A stretch of 22,528 nucleotides of DNA from the NCBI GenBank assembly GCA_964509425.1, contig CAZDWZ010000029.1:1-22528 (forward strand). The letters run 5' to 3'. The stretch comes from CAZDWZ01 sp964509425 (GTDB lineage: Bacteria > Bdellovibrionota_C > UBA2361 > SZUA-149 > CAZDWZ01). How positions within the stretch are numbered: position 1 is the first letter of the stretch; each line of letters opens with the position of its first letter. The position numbers and the translations under genes are program-made. The notes beneath the pieces were generated by a model. That model saw only the letters and a list, made by a program, of their open reading frames with translations, was not told the DNA's origin and did not search any database. Shown here one piece after another: positions 1 to 8,199 of this stretch.

Positions 1-1
1 C

Positions 2-2062
2 GTCGGGTGCGGGCTGGTGGTCGTCATCCTGGTCGGCTTCCTGTTCGACTGGCGGACGGCCCTGATCAGCCTGACCGCCATCCCGCTGTCGCTGGTGTCC
101 GCCGTGGTGGTGCTGACGGCGTTCGGGGTGACGCTCAACACGATGGTCATCGCCGGGCTGGTGATCGCCCTCGGCGAGGTGGTGGACGACGCCATCATCG
201 ACGTGGAGAACATCGTCCGCCGGCTGAGACTGAATCGGGCCGCGCGGAACCCACTCTCCGCCTTCCGCGTCGTCATCGACGCCTCGCTCGAGGTCCGGAG
301 CGCGGTCGTCTACGCGACCCTCATCGTGGTCATCGTGTTCCTCCCGATCTTCTTCCTGGACGGCATCGCCGGGTCGTTCTTCCGTCCGCTCGCGTCGGCC
401 TACATCCTCTCGGTGCTCGCCTCGCTCGTCGTCGCGCTCACCGTCACGCCGGCCCTCTCCTACATGCTCCTCACGTCCCACCGCGGGCGGGAAGAGGAGG
501 CCCCGGTCGCCCGCGGACTGCGGCGCGTGTACGCCGCCGTGCTGCCGGCGCTTATTCGTCGGCCGTTCGCCGCCATCGGGGTGATGGTCGCCACGTTCGT
601 GCTCAGCGCCGCGATGACGACCCGGTTCGGCTCGGAGTTCCTGCCCGAGTTCCAGGAGACGGACTTCCTCATGCACTTCGTGACCAAGCCCGGCGCGTCC
701 GTCGAGGAGATGGACCGGGTGACGGTCATCGCGAGCAAAAAACTCCGGGCCATCCCCGGCGTGCGGAACTTCGGCTCGCACATCGGCCGGGCCGAGGTCG
801 CCGACGAGGTCTACGGCCCGAACTTCACCGAACTCTGGATCAGCGTCGATCCGGACGTGGACTACCCGGCCACGGTGAAGAAGATCCAGACCGTGATGGA
901 CGGCTACCCCGGCATGTACTGCGACGTGCAGACGTACCTGAAGGAGAGGAGTAAGGAGGTCCTGTCGGGGACGAGCGCGAGCATCGCCGTGCGGCTGTTC
1001 GGCCCGGACATGGACAAACTCCGGGCGAAGGCGAAGGAGGCCGAGAAGGTGATGGCGACGGTGGCGGGCGTGACGAACTTGAAGGTCGAGTCCCAAGTGC
1101 TCGTGCCGCAGGTCGAGGTGCGCCTCCGCCCCGAGGCGGCCGAGCGCTACGGCCTCACGCCGGGACACGTCCGCCGCGCGACGACGACACTCCTCCGCGG
1201 ACTGAAAGTCGGCGAAGTCTACGAGGGCCAGAAACGGTTCGACGTGGTCGTCTGGGGCGTCCCCACATGCCGGGACGACGTGGCTTCCCTCCAGGCACTC
1301 CCGATCGACACCCCGGCCGGCGTCCAGGTCCGCCTCAAGGACGTGGCCGACGTGGCGGTCGTGCCGATGCCGAACGAGATCAAGCGGGAGGCCGCGTCCC
1401 GCCGGCTCGACATCACCTGCAACGTGCAAGGGCGCGACCTCGGTGCGGTCGCAGCCGAGGTCGAAGAAAAGGTGAGGGGGCTGAACTTCGAAGCTGGGTA
1501 CCACCCCGAGTTCCTCGGCGAGGAGGCCGCGCGCCGCGAGTCGAGTAACCGCCTCGCGGCCCTCGCGGCCCTCGCCCTCGCCGGCGTCGTCCTCGTGATC
1601 TACTCCGACTTCAAGTCGTGGCGGACGACGGCGATGGTCGCACTCACGCTCCCGTTCGCGCTGGTCGGCGGCGGGGTCGGCGTCGCGGTCACCGGCGGAA
1701 TCCTCTCGCTCGGCTCGCTCGTCGGGTTCGTCACCGTCCTCGGGATCGCCGCGCGGAACGGGATCATGCTCGTGAGCCACTACCGGCACCTGGAAGACCA
1801 CGAGGGATTCGCGTTCGGCGAAGACCTCGTGCGGCGCGGCTCGGAGGAGCGGCTCGCGCCCATCCTGATGACCGCACTCGCCACGGGCCTCGCACTCCTG
1901 CCCCTCGTGCTGAGCGGGCAGAAGCCGGGTCACGAGGTCGAGTACCCGCTCGCGGTCGTCATCCTCGGCGGACTCGTGACCTCGACGCTGCTGAACCTCT
2001 TCCTCCTCCCGCCGCTCTACCTGCGGTTCGGCCGGCGGCCCCACGCGGTGGAGGCCGAATGA
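2..2062 (+). CDS. CusA/CzcA-family heavy-metal efflux RND permease, 3' part (5' end outside window)
   Basis: This is an inner-membrane proton/metal antiporter that would export metal ions through an adaptor and outer-membrane factor. The frame is open from base 2 to the TGA at 2060-2062 and gives 686 residues, about two-thirds of a normal RND pump of roughly 1040 residues, so the first transmembrane helix and first periplasmic domain are cut off. It begins in the central membrane block (LISLTAIPLSLV). The TM4 motif is ALGEVVDDAIIDVEN (Asp codon 185-187): the second Asp and the Glu of the CzcA triad are kept, but the first Asp is Ala. The second periplasmic domain follows, then the last helices (GHEVEYPLAVVILGGL, TSTLLNLFLLPPLYLRFG). 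The stop overlaps the histidine kinase start by ATGA, so the two are probably translated together. Adaptor and outer-membrane genes would lie upstream. The family is secure; the metal is not known. Confidence 0.93.
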   Translation, partial: VGCGLVVVILVGFLFDWRTALISLTAIPLSLVSAVVVLTAFGVTLNTMVIAGLVIALGEVVDDAIIDVENIVRRLRLNRAARNPLSAFRVVIDASLEVRSAVVYATLIVVIVFLPIFFLDGIAGSFFRPLASAYILSVLASLVVALTVTPALSYMLLTSHRGREEEAPVARGLRRVYAAVLPALIRRPFAAIGVMVATFVLSAAMTTRFGSEFLPEFQETDFLMHFVTKPGASVEEMDRVTVIASKKLRAIPGVRNFGSHIGRAEVADEVYGPNFTELWISVDPDVDYPATVKKIQTVMDGYPGMYCDVQTYLKERSKEVLSGTSASIAVRLFGPDMDKLRAKAKEAEKVMATVAGVTNLKVESQVLVPQVEVRLRPEAAERYGLTPGHVRRATTTLLRGLKVGEVYEGQKRFDVVVWGVPTCRDDVASLQALPIDTPAGVQVRLKDVADVAVVPMPNEIKREAASRRLDITCNVQGRDLGAVAAEVEEKVRGLNFEAGYHPEFLGEEAARRESSNRLAALAALALAGVVLVIYSDFKSWRTTAMVALTLPFALVGGGVGVAVTGGILSLGSLVGFVTVLGIAARNGIMLVSHYRHLEDHEGFAFGEDLVRRGSEERLAPILMTALATGLALLPLVLSGQKPGHEVEYPLAVVILGGLVTSTLLNLFLLPPLYLRFGRRPHAVEAE

Positions 2063-3480
2063 CGCTCACCAACCGACTCACGCTGTTCACACTCGCCGGC
2101 CTGGCCGTGGTCCTCGCCGCCTTCTCGGGCACCGTGTTCACGCTCGCCCGGACGCACCTGTTCCGGCAACTGAACGACCACGCAGCCGCCACCCTGGACA
2201 CGCTCGTCGCGGCCGCCGAGGTCGAATCGGACGGCCTGGAGTGGGAGCTTCACAGCCGGCGACTACAGTTCCGCGGCGACGGCCCGCCGCCGGTCTGGGC
2301 GGTGTTCGACGAGACCGGTCGGCGGCTCGACGGGTCGGCTTCCCCGCCGCGGCCGCTCGATGAGTTCGCAGTCGTCGGCCCCGACATGGTTCAGAGCCGG
2401 GTCAACGCCACGTGGGACCGGAGCCACTGGCGGGTCCTCCGCCGCACCCTCCAGCACCCATCACCGGGTGCCGTCCGGAGTACCCCTGAGCGGCTGCGGT
2501 ACAAGTCCCTCGTCTTCGTCACCGCGAGCCCGGTCGCCCCGGTGAACGACCTACTGAGCGCCCTCGCCTGGGGGCTCGCCGGCGTCTCCCTCGCGTTGTG
2601 GGTCGCCACCGGTGTCGGCAGCCGGTGGGTGTGCCGCCGCGCGCTCGACCCGGTCAGCCGGATGACCGCCGCCGCAAAGCTCATCACCTCCGCCGATCAA
2701 GGAAGCAGGCTCCCGGTCCCGGACAACCGCGACGAACTCCACGACCTCGCTGCGGCGTTCAACGACCTCCTCACCCGTCTCGAACTCGCGTTCGCGCGGC
2801 AGCGGCAGTTCACCGCCGAGGCGTCGCACCAACTCCGCACCCCGCTCACCGCCATGCTCGGGCAAATGGAGGTCGCCCTCCGGCGTGAACGAGACCCCGA
2901 GGAATACCGGCGCGTCCTGAACTCGGCGATGTCACAGGCCGAGCGGCTCCGCGGCATCGTCGAGATGCTCCTCTTCCTCGCACGCGCCGAGGCCGAGGCG
3001 CGCATGCCGGACCTCGTCGCCGTTGACCTCACGACGTGGCTCCCCGCGCACGTCTCGGCGAACTGGGGGAGCCACGCGCGAGGGCGTGACCTCGGCGTCG
3101 TCGTGCCGACCGGAACACCGGCCGTCGTCCGCGCACAGGCGGCGCTCCTCGGGCAGGCGGTGGACAACCTGATCGACAACGCGCTGAAGTACAGCGAGCC
3201 CGGCTCCCCCGTCCTCGTCCGGGTCGAGTCCGACGCCCGCGGCACGCTCGTCGCCGTCGAGGACCGCGGCCGCGGACTCACAGACGCTGACGTCGGCCAG
3301 GCGTTCGAACCGTTCTACCGCTCCTCCGAAGTAAGGGAGGCGGGCATCGGCGGGTTCGGCCTCGGACTCGCGGTGACGGCGAGAATCGCGTCGGCGTTCG
3401 GGGCCACGCCGACGGCGGAAGCGAGAAGCGACGCGGGCGCACGATTCGCGATCCGGTTCCCTGCGGCGAACCGAGAATAA
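2059..3480 (+). CDS. membrane-bound sensor histidine kinase
   Basis: A two-component sensor kinase of 473 residues, autophosphorylating on His. TM1 spans about residues 8-30, a periplasmic sensor region about 31-160 and TM2 about 164-186. A HAMP-like linker follows to about 245. The H-box is EASHQLRTPLTAM with His257, the N-box DNLIDNALKYS is at 369-379, G1 is EDRGRGL at 401-407, the F-box FEPFYRS is near 416, and G2 GGFGLGL is at 431-437. Everything needed for catalysis is present. The start is the ATG inside ATGA at 2059, with GGAGG at 2050-2054; the same frame is open further upstream inside the RND gene but lacks kinase features there. Coupling to the RND gene suggests it senses metal or envelope state and controls the pump, as CusS and CzcS do. 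No response regulator follows; one may lie upstream of the window. The sensor region has no obvious metal-ligand cluster. Confidence 0.93.
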   Translation: MTLTNRLTLFTLAGLAVVLAAFSGTVFTLARTHLFRQLNDHAAATLDTLVAAAEVESDGLEWELHSRRLQFRGDGPPPVWAVFDETGRRLDGSASPPRPLDEFAVVGPDMVQSRVNATWDRSHWRVLRRTLQHPSPGAVRSTPERLRYKSLVFVTASPVAPVNDLLSALAWGLAGVSLALWVATGVGSRWVCRRALDPVSRMTAAAKLITSADQGSRLPVPDNRDELHDLAAAFNDLLTRLELAFARQRQFTAEASHQLRTPLTAMLGQMEVALRRERDPEEYRRVLNSAMSQAERLRGIVEMLLFLARAEAEARMPDLVAVDLTTWLPAHVSANWGSHARGRDLGVVVPTGTPAVVRAQAALLGQAVDNLIDNALKYSEPGSPVLVRVESDARGTLVAVEDRGRGLTDADVGQAFEPFYRSSEVREAGIGGFGLGLAVTARIASAFGATPTAEARSDAGARFAIRFPAANRE

Positions 3481-3582
3481 CAACTCTGCTACTGCCGTCT
3501 CCTCATCTCCGCACCGAGCGTCGCGCGAGTGGCCCGAAGAGGTGACGCCGTATACTGCCCCCCACCGAAGCGGGGGGGGACG

Positions 3583-4029
3583 ATGTCGAAGCAGGGACTG
3601 GCAATTCTGATCGGCGGGCTGTTGCCGGCGATTCTGTTCGGGATGTCTGGCGTGCTCCAGAAGACGGCCTCAAGGACCGGCATTGGGCCGGGGCCGTTCA
3701 TCCTCATCACCGGGCTGGTGACGGCGGCCATCGGAGGGGCGATTACGCTCGCTCAGCGCGACTCGTCCGCCACGTGGTCCGGAGCAGCCCAGACCGCGGG
3801 GTTCGCCGCCATCTGGTGCGTCAGCAACGTCGCCGCCGTGATCGCACTGGGGCGTTACGAGGGGCGGGTGAGCGTGATCGTCACGCTCTACAACATGAGT
3901 ACGCTTGTCGCGGTCACGCTCGGCCTGGTCCTGCTCGGGGAGTGGCAGGGCGTGAACGTCTGGAGACTCCTCGCCGGGGCCATCCTGATCGTCGCCGGAG
4001 GGGCGTTGGCAGGCACAGCGGTGAAGTGA
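3583..4029 (+). CDS. half-size EamA/DMT-family permease
   Basis: A small hydrophobic protein of 148 residues with about five membrane helices (roughly 5-23, 36-56, 69-89, 97-117, 124-144). It ends in the GEW...LLAGAILIVAGG pattern typical of one EamA repeat of the drug/metabolite transporter superfamily. Full EamA proteins have two such repeats in about 300 residues; single-repeat proteins are thought to work as dimers. The start is ATG 3583, behind a G-rich ribosome-binding site at 3573-3580; an in-frame start at 3529 would add a hydrophilic tail without membrane character. It lies about 100 bases after the kinase on the same strand and converges with the phosphatase gene at 4142. The substrate cannot be read from the sequence. 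It is distinct from the other half-size EamA gene at 8318-8758. Confidence 0.8.
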   Translation: MSKQGLAILIGGLLPAILFGMSGVLQKTASRTGIGPGPFILITGLVTAAIGGAITLAQRDSSATWSGAAQTAGFAAIWCVSNVAAVIALGRYEGRVSVIVTLYNMSTLVAVTLGLVLLGEWQGVNVWRLLAGAILIVAGGALAGTAVK

Positions 4030-4060
4030 TCGGCCGACGGAAGACCATGAGATCTCCGGC

Positions 4061-4089
4061 CAGCGCGTCCCGACCAATGTTACGCGCTG
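4061..4089. terminator. inverted repeat between convergent genes, possible bidirectional terminator
   Basis: CAGCGCGT at 4061-4068 pairs perfectly with ACGCGCTG at 4082-4089 across a 13-base loop. ACGCGCT occurs again at 4102-4108 as an alternative right arm. It lies in the 112-base gap between the EamA gene (+) and phosphatase A (-), where a shared terminator is expected. There is no T-run on either side, so a classical intrinsic terminator is not certain. Confidence 0.3.
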
Positions 4090-4141
4090 GGTTGCTTCGC
4101 GACGCGCTCCGAAGGTGAGAGCGGACCGAAATCTCGACTCG

Positions 4142-4825
4142 CTACTTCGCCGACTTTGGCGGTTCGGCACCTGCCCGCGGGTCAAGAAGTCTCGACTCCT
4201 TGACCCACGTTTCGAATGGGATGTCTCGCTCGGCACGGACCTGAGTGTATGTGCTGATCACCCGATCGAGAGTTGGAAACTTCTGCCAGAATGCTTTCCA
4301 GTCCCGCTCCAACTGAAAGTACCCGTACTTCAGCGAGAGCTGCTTCTGGGCCTCGTGCGGGGGCATGTGCTCTGCTTCGATCAGCCAGATGGCAGAAGCG
4401 ACGCCTGACCGGTGCGAGCCGCTCGAGCAGTGCACCAGAATTGGCTGCGGAAGCTCGTGGTAAGCGCTGATCAAGTCAAGAATGCCGTCCCGCTGGTCGG
4501 CACGTGAACTCGAAAACGGGATGTGCCGATACGTCGCACCCCCGCGACGGGCCGCATCGGCCTCCGTCAACCCGGTGTCGTCCGGGGCGTCGTCGTCCAG
4601 GCGCAGGTCGATGACCGACTTGATGTGGTGGATCGAGACCAGTTCGCTCAGGTCGTCGCGTGACATCTGGGCGGAGCGGTAGAAGCGGCCCGGAACTACC
4701 TCATGAAAGTTGTGCCGGAAAATCGCGTTCGCGGCGTAGCTGGTGAGGTACGTCGAGTCCGTGAACAACTGGAACGTCAGCAAAAACGTGAGCACACCGG
4801 CAATCAGGATCGGGCGAAGTCGCAT
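4142..4825 (-). CDS. membrane-anchored TpbA-like tyrosine/dual-specificity phosphatase, copy A
   Basis: A cysteine-dependent phosphatase of 227 residues. The catalytic loop VHCSSGSHRSG carries the C-x5-R signature with Cys133 and Arg139. Upstream lies VVPGRFYRSAQM (43-54) followed by IKSVIDLRL, the usual N-terminal pattern of TpbA-like and related bacterial dual-specificity phosphatases. Residues 1-22 (MRLRPILIAG and on) form a positive-then-hydrophobic signal anchor, so the catalytic domain should face the periplasm. The chosen start is ATG 4825, with GGTGAT six bases upstream; the frame is open to 4909 but the extra residues are hydrophilic and precede the anchor. It is a close paralogue of the gene at 8999-9643: both share DSTY-TSYAANA, FHEVVPGR and the whole active site. 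Known TpbA acts on exopolysaccharide and cyclic-di-GMP control; that role here is inference. Its natural partner, the lipoprotein at 5998-6465, is separated from it by a recombinase gene. Confidence 0.87.
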   Translation of the reverse strand: MRLRPILIAGVLTFLLTFQLFTDSTYLTSYAANAIFRHNFHEVVPGRFYRSAQMSRDDLSELVSIHHIKSVIDLRLDDDAPDDTGLTEADAARRGGATYRHIPFSSSRADQRDGILDLISAYHELPQPILVHCSSGSHRSGVASAIWLIEAEHMPPHEAQKQLSLKYGYFQLERDWKAFWQKFPTLDRVISTYTQVRAERDIPFETWVKESRLLDPRAGAEPPKSAK

Positions 4826-4900
4826 GGGGATTATCACCGAAAAGAAGAGTCGCGCTCGGGACGGAGCGCTCTGCGAACGACAAATATCCCGACGCGGTTG

Positions 4901-4965
4901 ATGTTGCAATCGACTGGAATTCGACTGATTGACGCTGCATCATAAAGGACGTTATGTTGCAGCGC
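4901..4965. promoter_or_regulatory. dif-like inverted repeat and half-site cluster over the recombinase start
   Basis: ACGCTGCATCATAA (4932-4945) and TTATGTTGCAGCGC (4952-4965) are inverted repeats matching at 12 of 14 positions around a 6-base spacer AGGACG. The core layout, arm ending CATAA, six bases, arm beginning TTATGTT, is that of bacterial dif sites bound by XerC and XerD. ATGTTGCA also occurs at 4901-4908, and TCGACTG is repeated at 4910-4916 and 4921-4927. The repeat covers the recombinase Shine-Dalgarno (AAAGGA, 4944-4949) and its ATG (4954). It could be the crossover site, an autorepression operator, or an RNA hairpin that hides the start codon. Confidence 0.5.
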
Positions 4966-5946
4966 GTGAGCGAGAGGGGGATCACAGGTCGGGTGTCGGG
5001 AGCACAACTCTCCGACTGGTACGCGGCAGGCCGGGTTCCGGCCGCGGTCGACCGTGCCGGGCCGAAGGCGCGAAAACGATTCCTGGAGTTCTTCACCGCG
5101 ACGATCAGGAACGAGAACACCCGACTGGCTTACGCCCGTGCGGTCGGTGCGTTCTTCCGCTGGTGCGAAGCGTTCCAGCTCGACCTCATCGACATCGAAC
5201 CCATCCACGTCGCGGCCTACATCGAGCAGCACGCCGGCTCGCCGCCGACCGTAAAGCAGCACCTCGCCGCGGTCCGAATGCTCTTCGACTGGCTGGTCAT
5301 CGGCCAGATCCTCGCGGTGAACCCCGCGTCCTCCGTTCGCGGGCCGAAGCACGTCGTGAAACGCGGGAAAACGCCGGTCCTTAGTGCGGACCAGGCCCGC
5401 CATCTCCTCGACTCCATCGACACCGCCAAGCTCTCCGGCCTGCGGGACCGCGCACTCGTCGCGGTCATGGTCTACAGCTTCGCGCGGGTGAGCGCCGCGG
5501 TCGGCCTTCGCGTCGAAGACTACTACCAGGAGGGGAAGCGGTGGTGGCTCCGCTTCCACGAGAAGGGAGGCAAAGTCCACCAAGTGCCGGTTCACCACAC
5601 GGCCGAGGCATACCTCGACGCCTACCTCTCGGCCGCGAGACTCGGGGACGAAAACAAGAGTCCCCTCTTTCAGTCGGTCACCCGCGACGGGCTCCTCTCG
5701 GGCCGGCGGATGACCAGGACCGACGCCTTCCGGATGGTAAAGCGCCGGGCCAAGCAGGCCGGAATTCCGGAGAACACCTGCAACCACACGTTCCGCGCGA
5801 CCGGCATTACGGCATATCTCGAAAACGGCGGCACTATCGAGAACGCCCAGGCCATCGCAGCCCACGAGTCGCCGCGGACGACGAAGCTCTACGACCGGAC
5901 GAGCGACGAGATCACGCTCGACGAGATCGAGCGGATCCTCATCTGA
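4954..5946 (+). CDS. tyrosine recombinase/integrase (Xer-like)
   Basis: A site-specific recombinase of 330 residues. An N-terminal SAM-like core-binding domain spans about 36-128, with the typical TRLAYARAVGAFFRW stretch (56-70). The catalytic domain spans about 140-330. The catalytic set is complete: Arg178 (FARVSAAVGL), Lys204 or Lys207 (HEKGGK), His278-x-x-Arg281 (HTFRATG), His304 (AAHESPRTTKLYDR) and the nucleophile Tyr313. The start ATG 4954 has AAAGGA four bases upstream and lies inside a dif-like inverted repeat. It is the only plus-strand gene between 4142 and 16453, and sits between lipoprotein copy A and phosphatase copy A, which are neighbours in the other copy. It has no excisionase, phage or plasmid genes around it. 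It may be a solitary mobile recombinase or a domesticated one; the element's right boundary is not visible to me. Confidence 0.9.
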   Translation: MLQRVSERGITGRVSGAQLSDWYAAGRVPAAVDRAGPKARKRFLEFFTATIRNENTRLAYARAVGAFFRWCEAFQLDLIDIEPIHVAAYIEQHAGSPPTVKQHLAAVRMLFDWLVIGQILAVNPASSVRGPKHVVKRGKTPVLSADQARHLLDSIDTAKLSGLRDRALVAVMVYSFARVSAAVGLRVEDYYQEGKRWWLRFHEKGGKVHQVPVHHTAEAYLDAYLSAARLGDENKSPLFQSVTRDGLLSGRRMTRTDAFRMVKRRAKQAGIPENTCNHTFRATGITAYLENGGTIENAQAIAAHESPRTTKLYDRTSDEITLDEIERILI

Positions 5947-5997
5947 CCTCTCTTGCCACGGCCTCTGACTCGATCGGGGGAAAGGCATCACCGCGGC

Positions 5998-6465
5998 TTA
6001 CTCCTTCGGACTTGTCGACGCGGCACGAACCGGCACGCAGAGGGAGACGCGAGGGAGAATCCGTATGACCGTTCCTCGCGGTGGATCTTGTTTGAACACG
6101 GTCTCGAACCGAACCTGGTCGAGTACCTTCCCCTCGCCAGTGACGTTCGTAAGTGGGGAATCCGCCAGAGCTATCGCGACGCCCTGGGGGTCGAGAAGCG
6201 TGACCGTGACCTCACCGGAAAGCGGCGATGTGCCGCTGAAGCCTCGCAGCCGGCCTGAAACAACGAGTTGATCGTCCCGCCGTTCCGCACTCACCGCGAA
6301 GGTGCAGCCGGCGACGCCGACCGTTTCGGCGCGGTAGTAGCCCGTCGAAACGCGATCGCTGATTATCCGGTCGCAACCGAAGACGGCGAACTGGAGCACG
6401 ATGAACGACACCAGGTGGAAGCCATTTCGCCCTCCGCGCGGGAATGCCCGAAGCAAAACTCTCAT
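5998..6465 (-). CDS. putative lipoprotein, copy A
   Basis: An exported lipoprotein of 155 residues with no function I recognise. A long basic n-region and hydrophobic stretch end in the lipobox FAVFGC, giving Cys31 as the lipidated residue. The mature part has YRAETVGVAGC, a charged strand-rich segment, then GRLRGFSGTSP and the closing motif PPRGTVIRILPRVSLC. It is a clear paralogue of the gene at 9812-10228: shared features are ETVGV-(S/A)-GC, GRLRG and PPxGTVIxxxPRxSLC. The start ATG 6465 lies 10 bases after the glycosyltransferase stop, so the two are probably cotranscribed; the frame is open to 6519 but the added residues precede the signal. Two Cys in the mature part, at GC and at SLC, are conserved in both copies and could form a disulphide or bind a ligand. 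The fold looks all-beta; I infer an envelope accessory of the adjacent phosphatase. Confidence 0.75.
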   Translation of the reverse strand: MRVLLRAFPRGGRNGFHLVSFIVLQFAVFGCDRIISDRVSTGYYRAETVGVAGCTFAVSAERRDDQLVVSGRLRGFSGTSPLSGEVTVTLLDPQGVAIALADSPLTNVTGEGKVLDQVRFETVFKQDPPRGTVIRILPRVSLCVPVRAASTSPKE

Positions 6466-6475
6466 CCGGCGGCAG

Positions 6476-8188
6476 CTACTCAAGAGACATCTCGTCGGTG
6501 GGGCAGAATCGAGGGTCAAGTCGGATGCCCCGATTACTCACCCACGACCACGACCCGAGGGTGAGAACGTGTGAGTAGTCAGGAGGGAGGTGCTCGTTCG
6601 GGTCACCCAGTTTGAGGCGAGGAATGATGAGGTCTTTCGGCACGGCATCGACAAGTGACAAGGACTCCACCGGAACAACGTCCAGAGGTCGGTCGACTTC
6701 ATTGGCGTCGACTCGCCCGTAGAAGTACGACGAGGAGTGATTCCTGTTCCCGAGCACCCCCACCGACGAGAGGGCCGACGTCGTGAACCTCGTCAGGCAA
6801 CGGAGCATCGGCTTGGCCGAGAATCGCTGGCTCACCGGGGCCTCAAGCAAAACCAGGGCGAACGCGAAGAGGGAGACGAAAGACACGGCGAAGGCCGAGA
6901 GCAGGTTCACCTGGGGAGCGGCCGGGTTCCGGTGCAAGAGGATCGGCACGGCGACTAAGCAGGCGAGCGGAAGGAACACCAGCGAAGCAATACGAGAGTC
7001 GAATCCAAGCACGAAGAAGCCCACGGCCAGGAGGAGTGCGGCGAACGGCGCAAGGTAGACCCCTTTCGTAAGCCAGCCCCGGAGACGTAGCGACGCTTGG
7101 TCGCTGGACAGCACGGTCGCGGCGAGGAGCGAGAAACCCGCGAGTCCGGGGATCGCGTAGGTGATGAGAAGTTGCCGGGCGAAGGTAAACATGACGAGCG
7201 GGGCCGCAGCCCAGAGGCACAGGTAGACCAGGCTGCCTTTACTCTTGAGAAGAAGGGATCTCAGGTTCCTTCGTCTTGTGAACAACTCGCCAGCGAGGAG
7301 CGGCGTCCAGGGAAGACAGCCGAGCGCGTAGAGCATCCAGATGGACCCGTAGGGCTTCATGTGCCCCGTCCCGTACTTGTCGCCGTACTCCGAGTAAAGA
7401 AACCGTCCGAGGTTTTCCTGGAGGAAGAAGTAACGCAAGAACCCCGGATTCGCCTGTTCGGAAAGGAAGAACCAGGGGACGGTGATCGCGAGAAAGAAAC
7501 CGATCCCTGCCTTCCACGGGAGCGCCCGCATCCACTTCAGGTCGAGGCTCACCGCCGACCACCCGAGAATCGGGATCGCCGCAAGGGCGACGGCCACGGG
7601 CCCCTTCGTCATGAATCCGAAGGTCGTCGCGACAAAAATCAGCAAGCCGGGCCAGAAGCGACGAGAGGAATCGCCCGCCACCGCGAAGTGGGTGAAGGCG
7701 GTCAGGGCACCGCCGACGCACGCCGCGAGCGTGAAGTCGACGATTGACGCACCGGAGAAGAAGAACCCGAGGACGGTCGAAGCGAATATCAACGTTGCAG
7801 CGAGTCCCACTTCCCGCGTGCACAACAACTTGGCGACAGACCAAACGCACCAACAGAGAAACACGAAGGAAAGGAAACTCGGAATTCTCGCCGCCCACTC
7901 GTCGAACCCGAACGCGGAAAACGCTCCGGCCGTCAGCCAGAAGTGGAGCGGCGGCTTCCCCAGATACGGCACGACCTTCCCGGCGATCGGCAGGTGGGGC
8001 GTGAGCCAGTCGTGGTCGAGGTTCATCTGCTGGGCGATGAACGCGTAGCGCCCCTCCGTCGGGTCGAGGAGCGCGGGAAAGTCGAGCGTGAGTGCGCGGA
8101 GGAGGCAGACGACAACGAGTGCGGGGAACAGCCAAGTGGCAGGTATTTGGTCCGCCCGCGAGCGGGTAAACAAGTTCATTCGGGGCAC
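6476..8188 (-). CDS. GT39/ArnT-like membrane glycosyltransferase
   Basis: An integral-membrane glycosyltransferase of the PMT/ArnT (dolichyl-phosphate-mannose or aminoarabinose type) superfamily, 570 residues. These enzymes move a sugar from a polyprenyl-phosphate donor to lipid A or a protein on the outer face of the inner membrane. The catalytic acidic motif is LLDPTEGRYA (Asp42, Glu45), followed by GKPPLHFWL near 77-85, the usual ArnT-type signature. About ten hydrophobic helices follow, then a short soluble C-terminal region. Start choice: GTG 8188 has AGGTGATC (8201-8194), an eight-base match to the 16S tail, at good spacing; ATG 8179 is nine bases further in and is the alternative. Downstream, lipoprotein A begins after 10 bases. 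Upstream, an EamA permease ends 129 bases away on the same strand. ArnT-type modification changes envelope charge and could affect metal or cationic-peptide tolerance; the donor and acceptor are unknown. Confidence 0.87.
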   Translation of the reverse strand: MPRMNLFTRSRADQIPATWLFPALVVVCLLRALTLDFPALLDPTEGRYAFIAQQMNLDHDWLTPHLPIAGKVVPYLGKPPLHFWLTAGAFSAFGFDEWAARIPSFLSFVFLCWCVWSVAKLLCTREVGLAATLIFASTVLGFFFSGASIVDFTLAACVGGALTAFTHFAVAGDSSRRFWPGLLIFVATTFGFMTKGPVAVALAAIPILGWSAVSLDLKWMRALPWKAGIGFFLAITVPWFFLSEQANPGFLRYFFLQENLGRFLYSEYGDKYGTGHMKPYGSIWMLYALGCLPWTPLLAGELFTRRRNLRSLLLKSKGSLVYLCLWAAAPLVMFTFARQLLITYAIPGLAGFSLLAATVLSSDQASLRLRGWLTKGVYLAPFAALLLAVGFFVLGFDSRIASLVFLPLACLVAVPILLHRNPAAPQVNLLSAFAVSFVSLFAFALVLLEAPVSQRFSAKPMLRCLTRFTTSALSSVGVLGNRNHSSSYFYGRVDANEVDRPLDVVPVESLSLVDAVPKDLIIPRLKLGDPNEHLPPDYSHVLTLGSWSWVSNRGIRLDPRFCPTDEMSLE

Positions 8189-8199
8189 ATCGTGATCAC

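Noticed and set aside
1618..2058. Upstream extension of the histidine kinase frame
   Set aside because: It runs inside the RND pump gene in another frame; the kinase starts at 2059 with GGAGG and a membrane helix right after.
4952..4965. GTTATGT at the recombinase start as an integron attC core
   Set aside because: It does not fit GTTRRRY, no array of gene cassettes follows, and the layout fits a dif-like site better.
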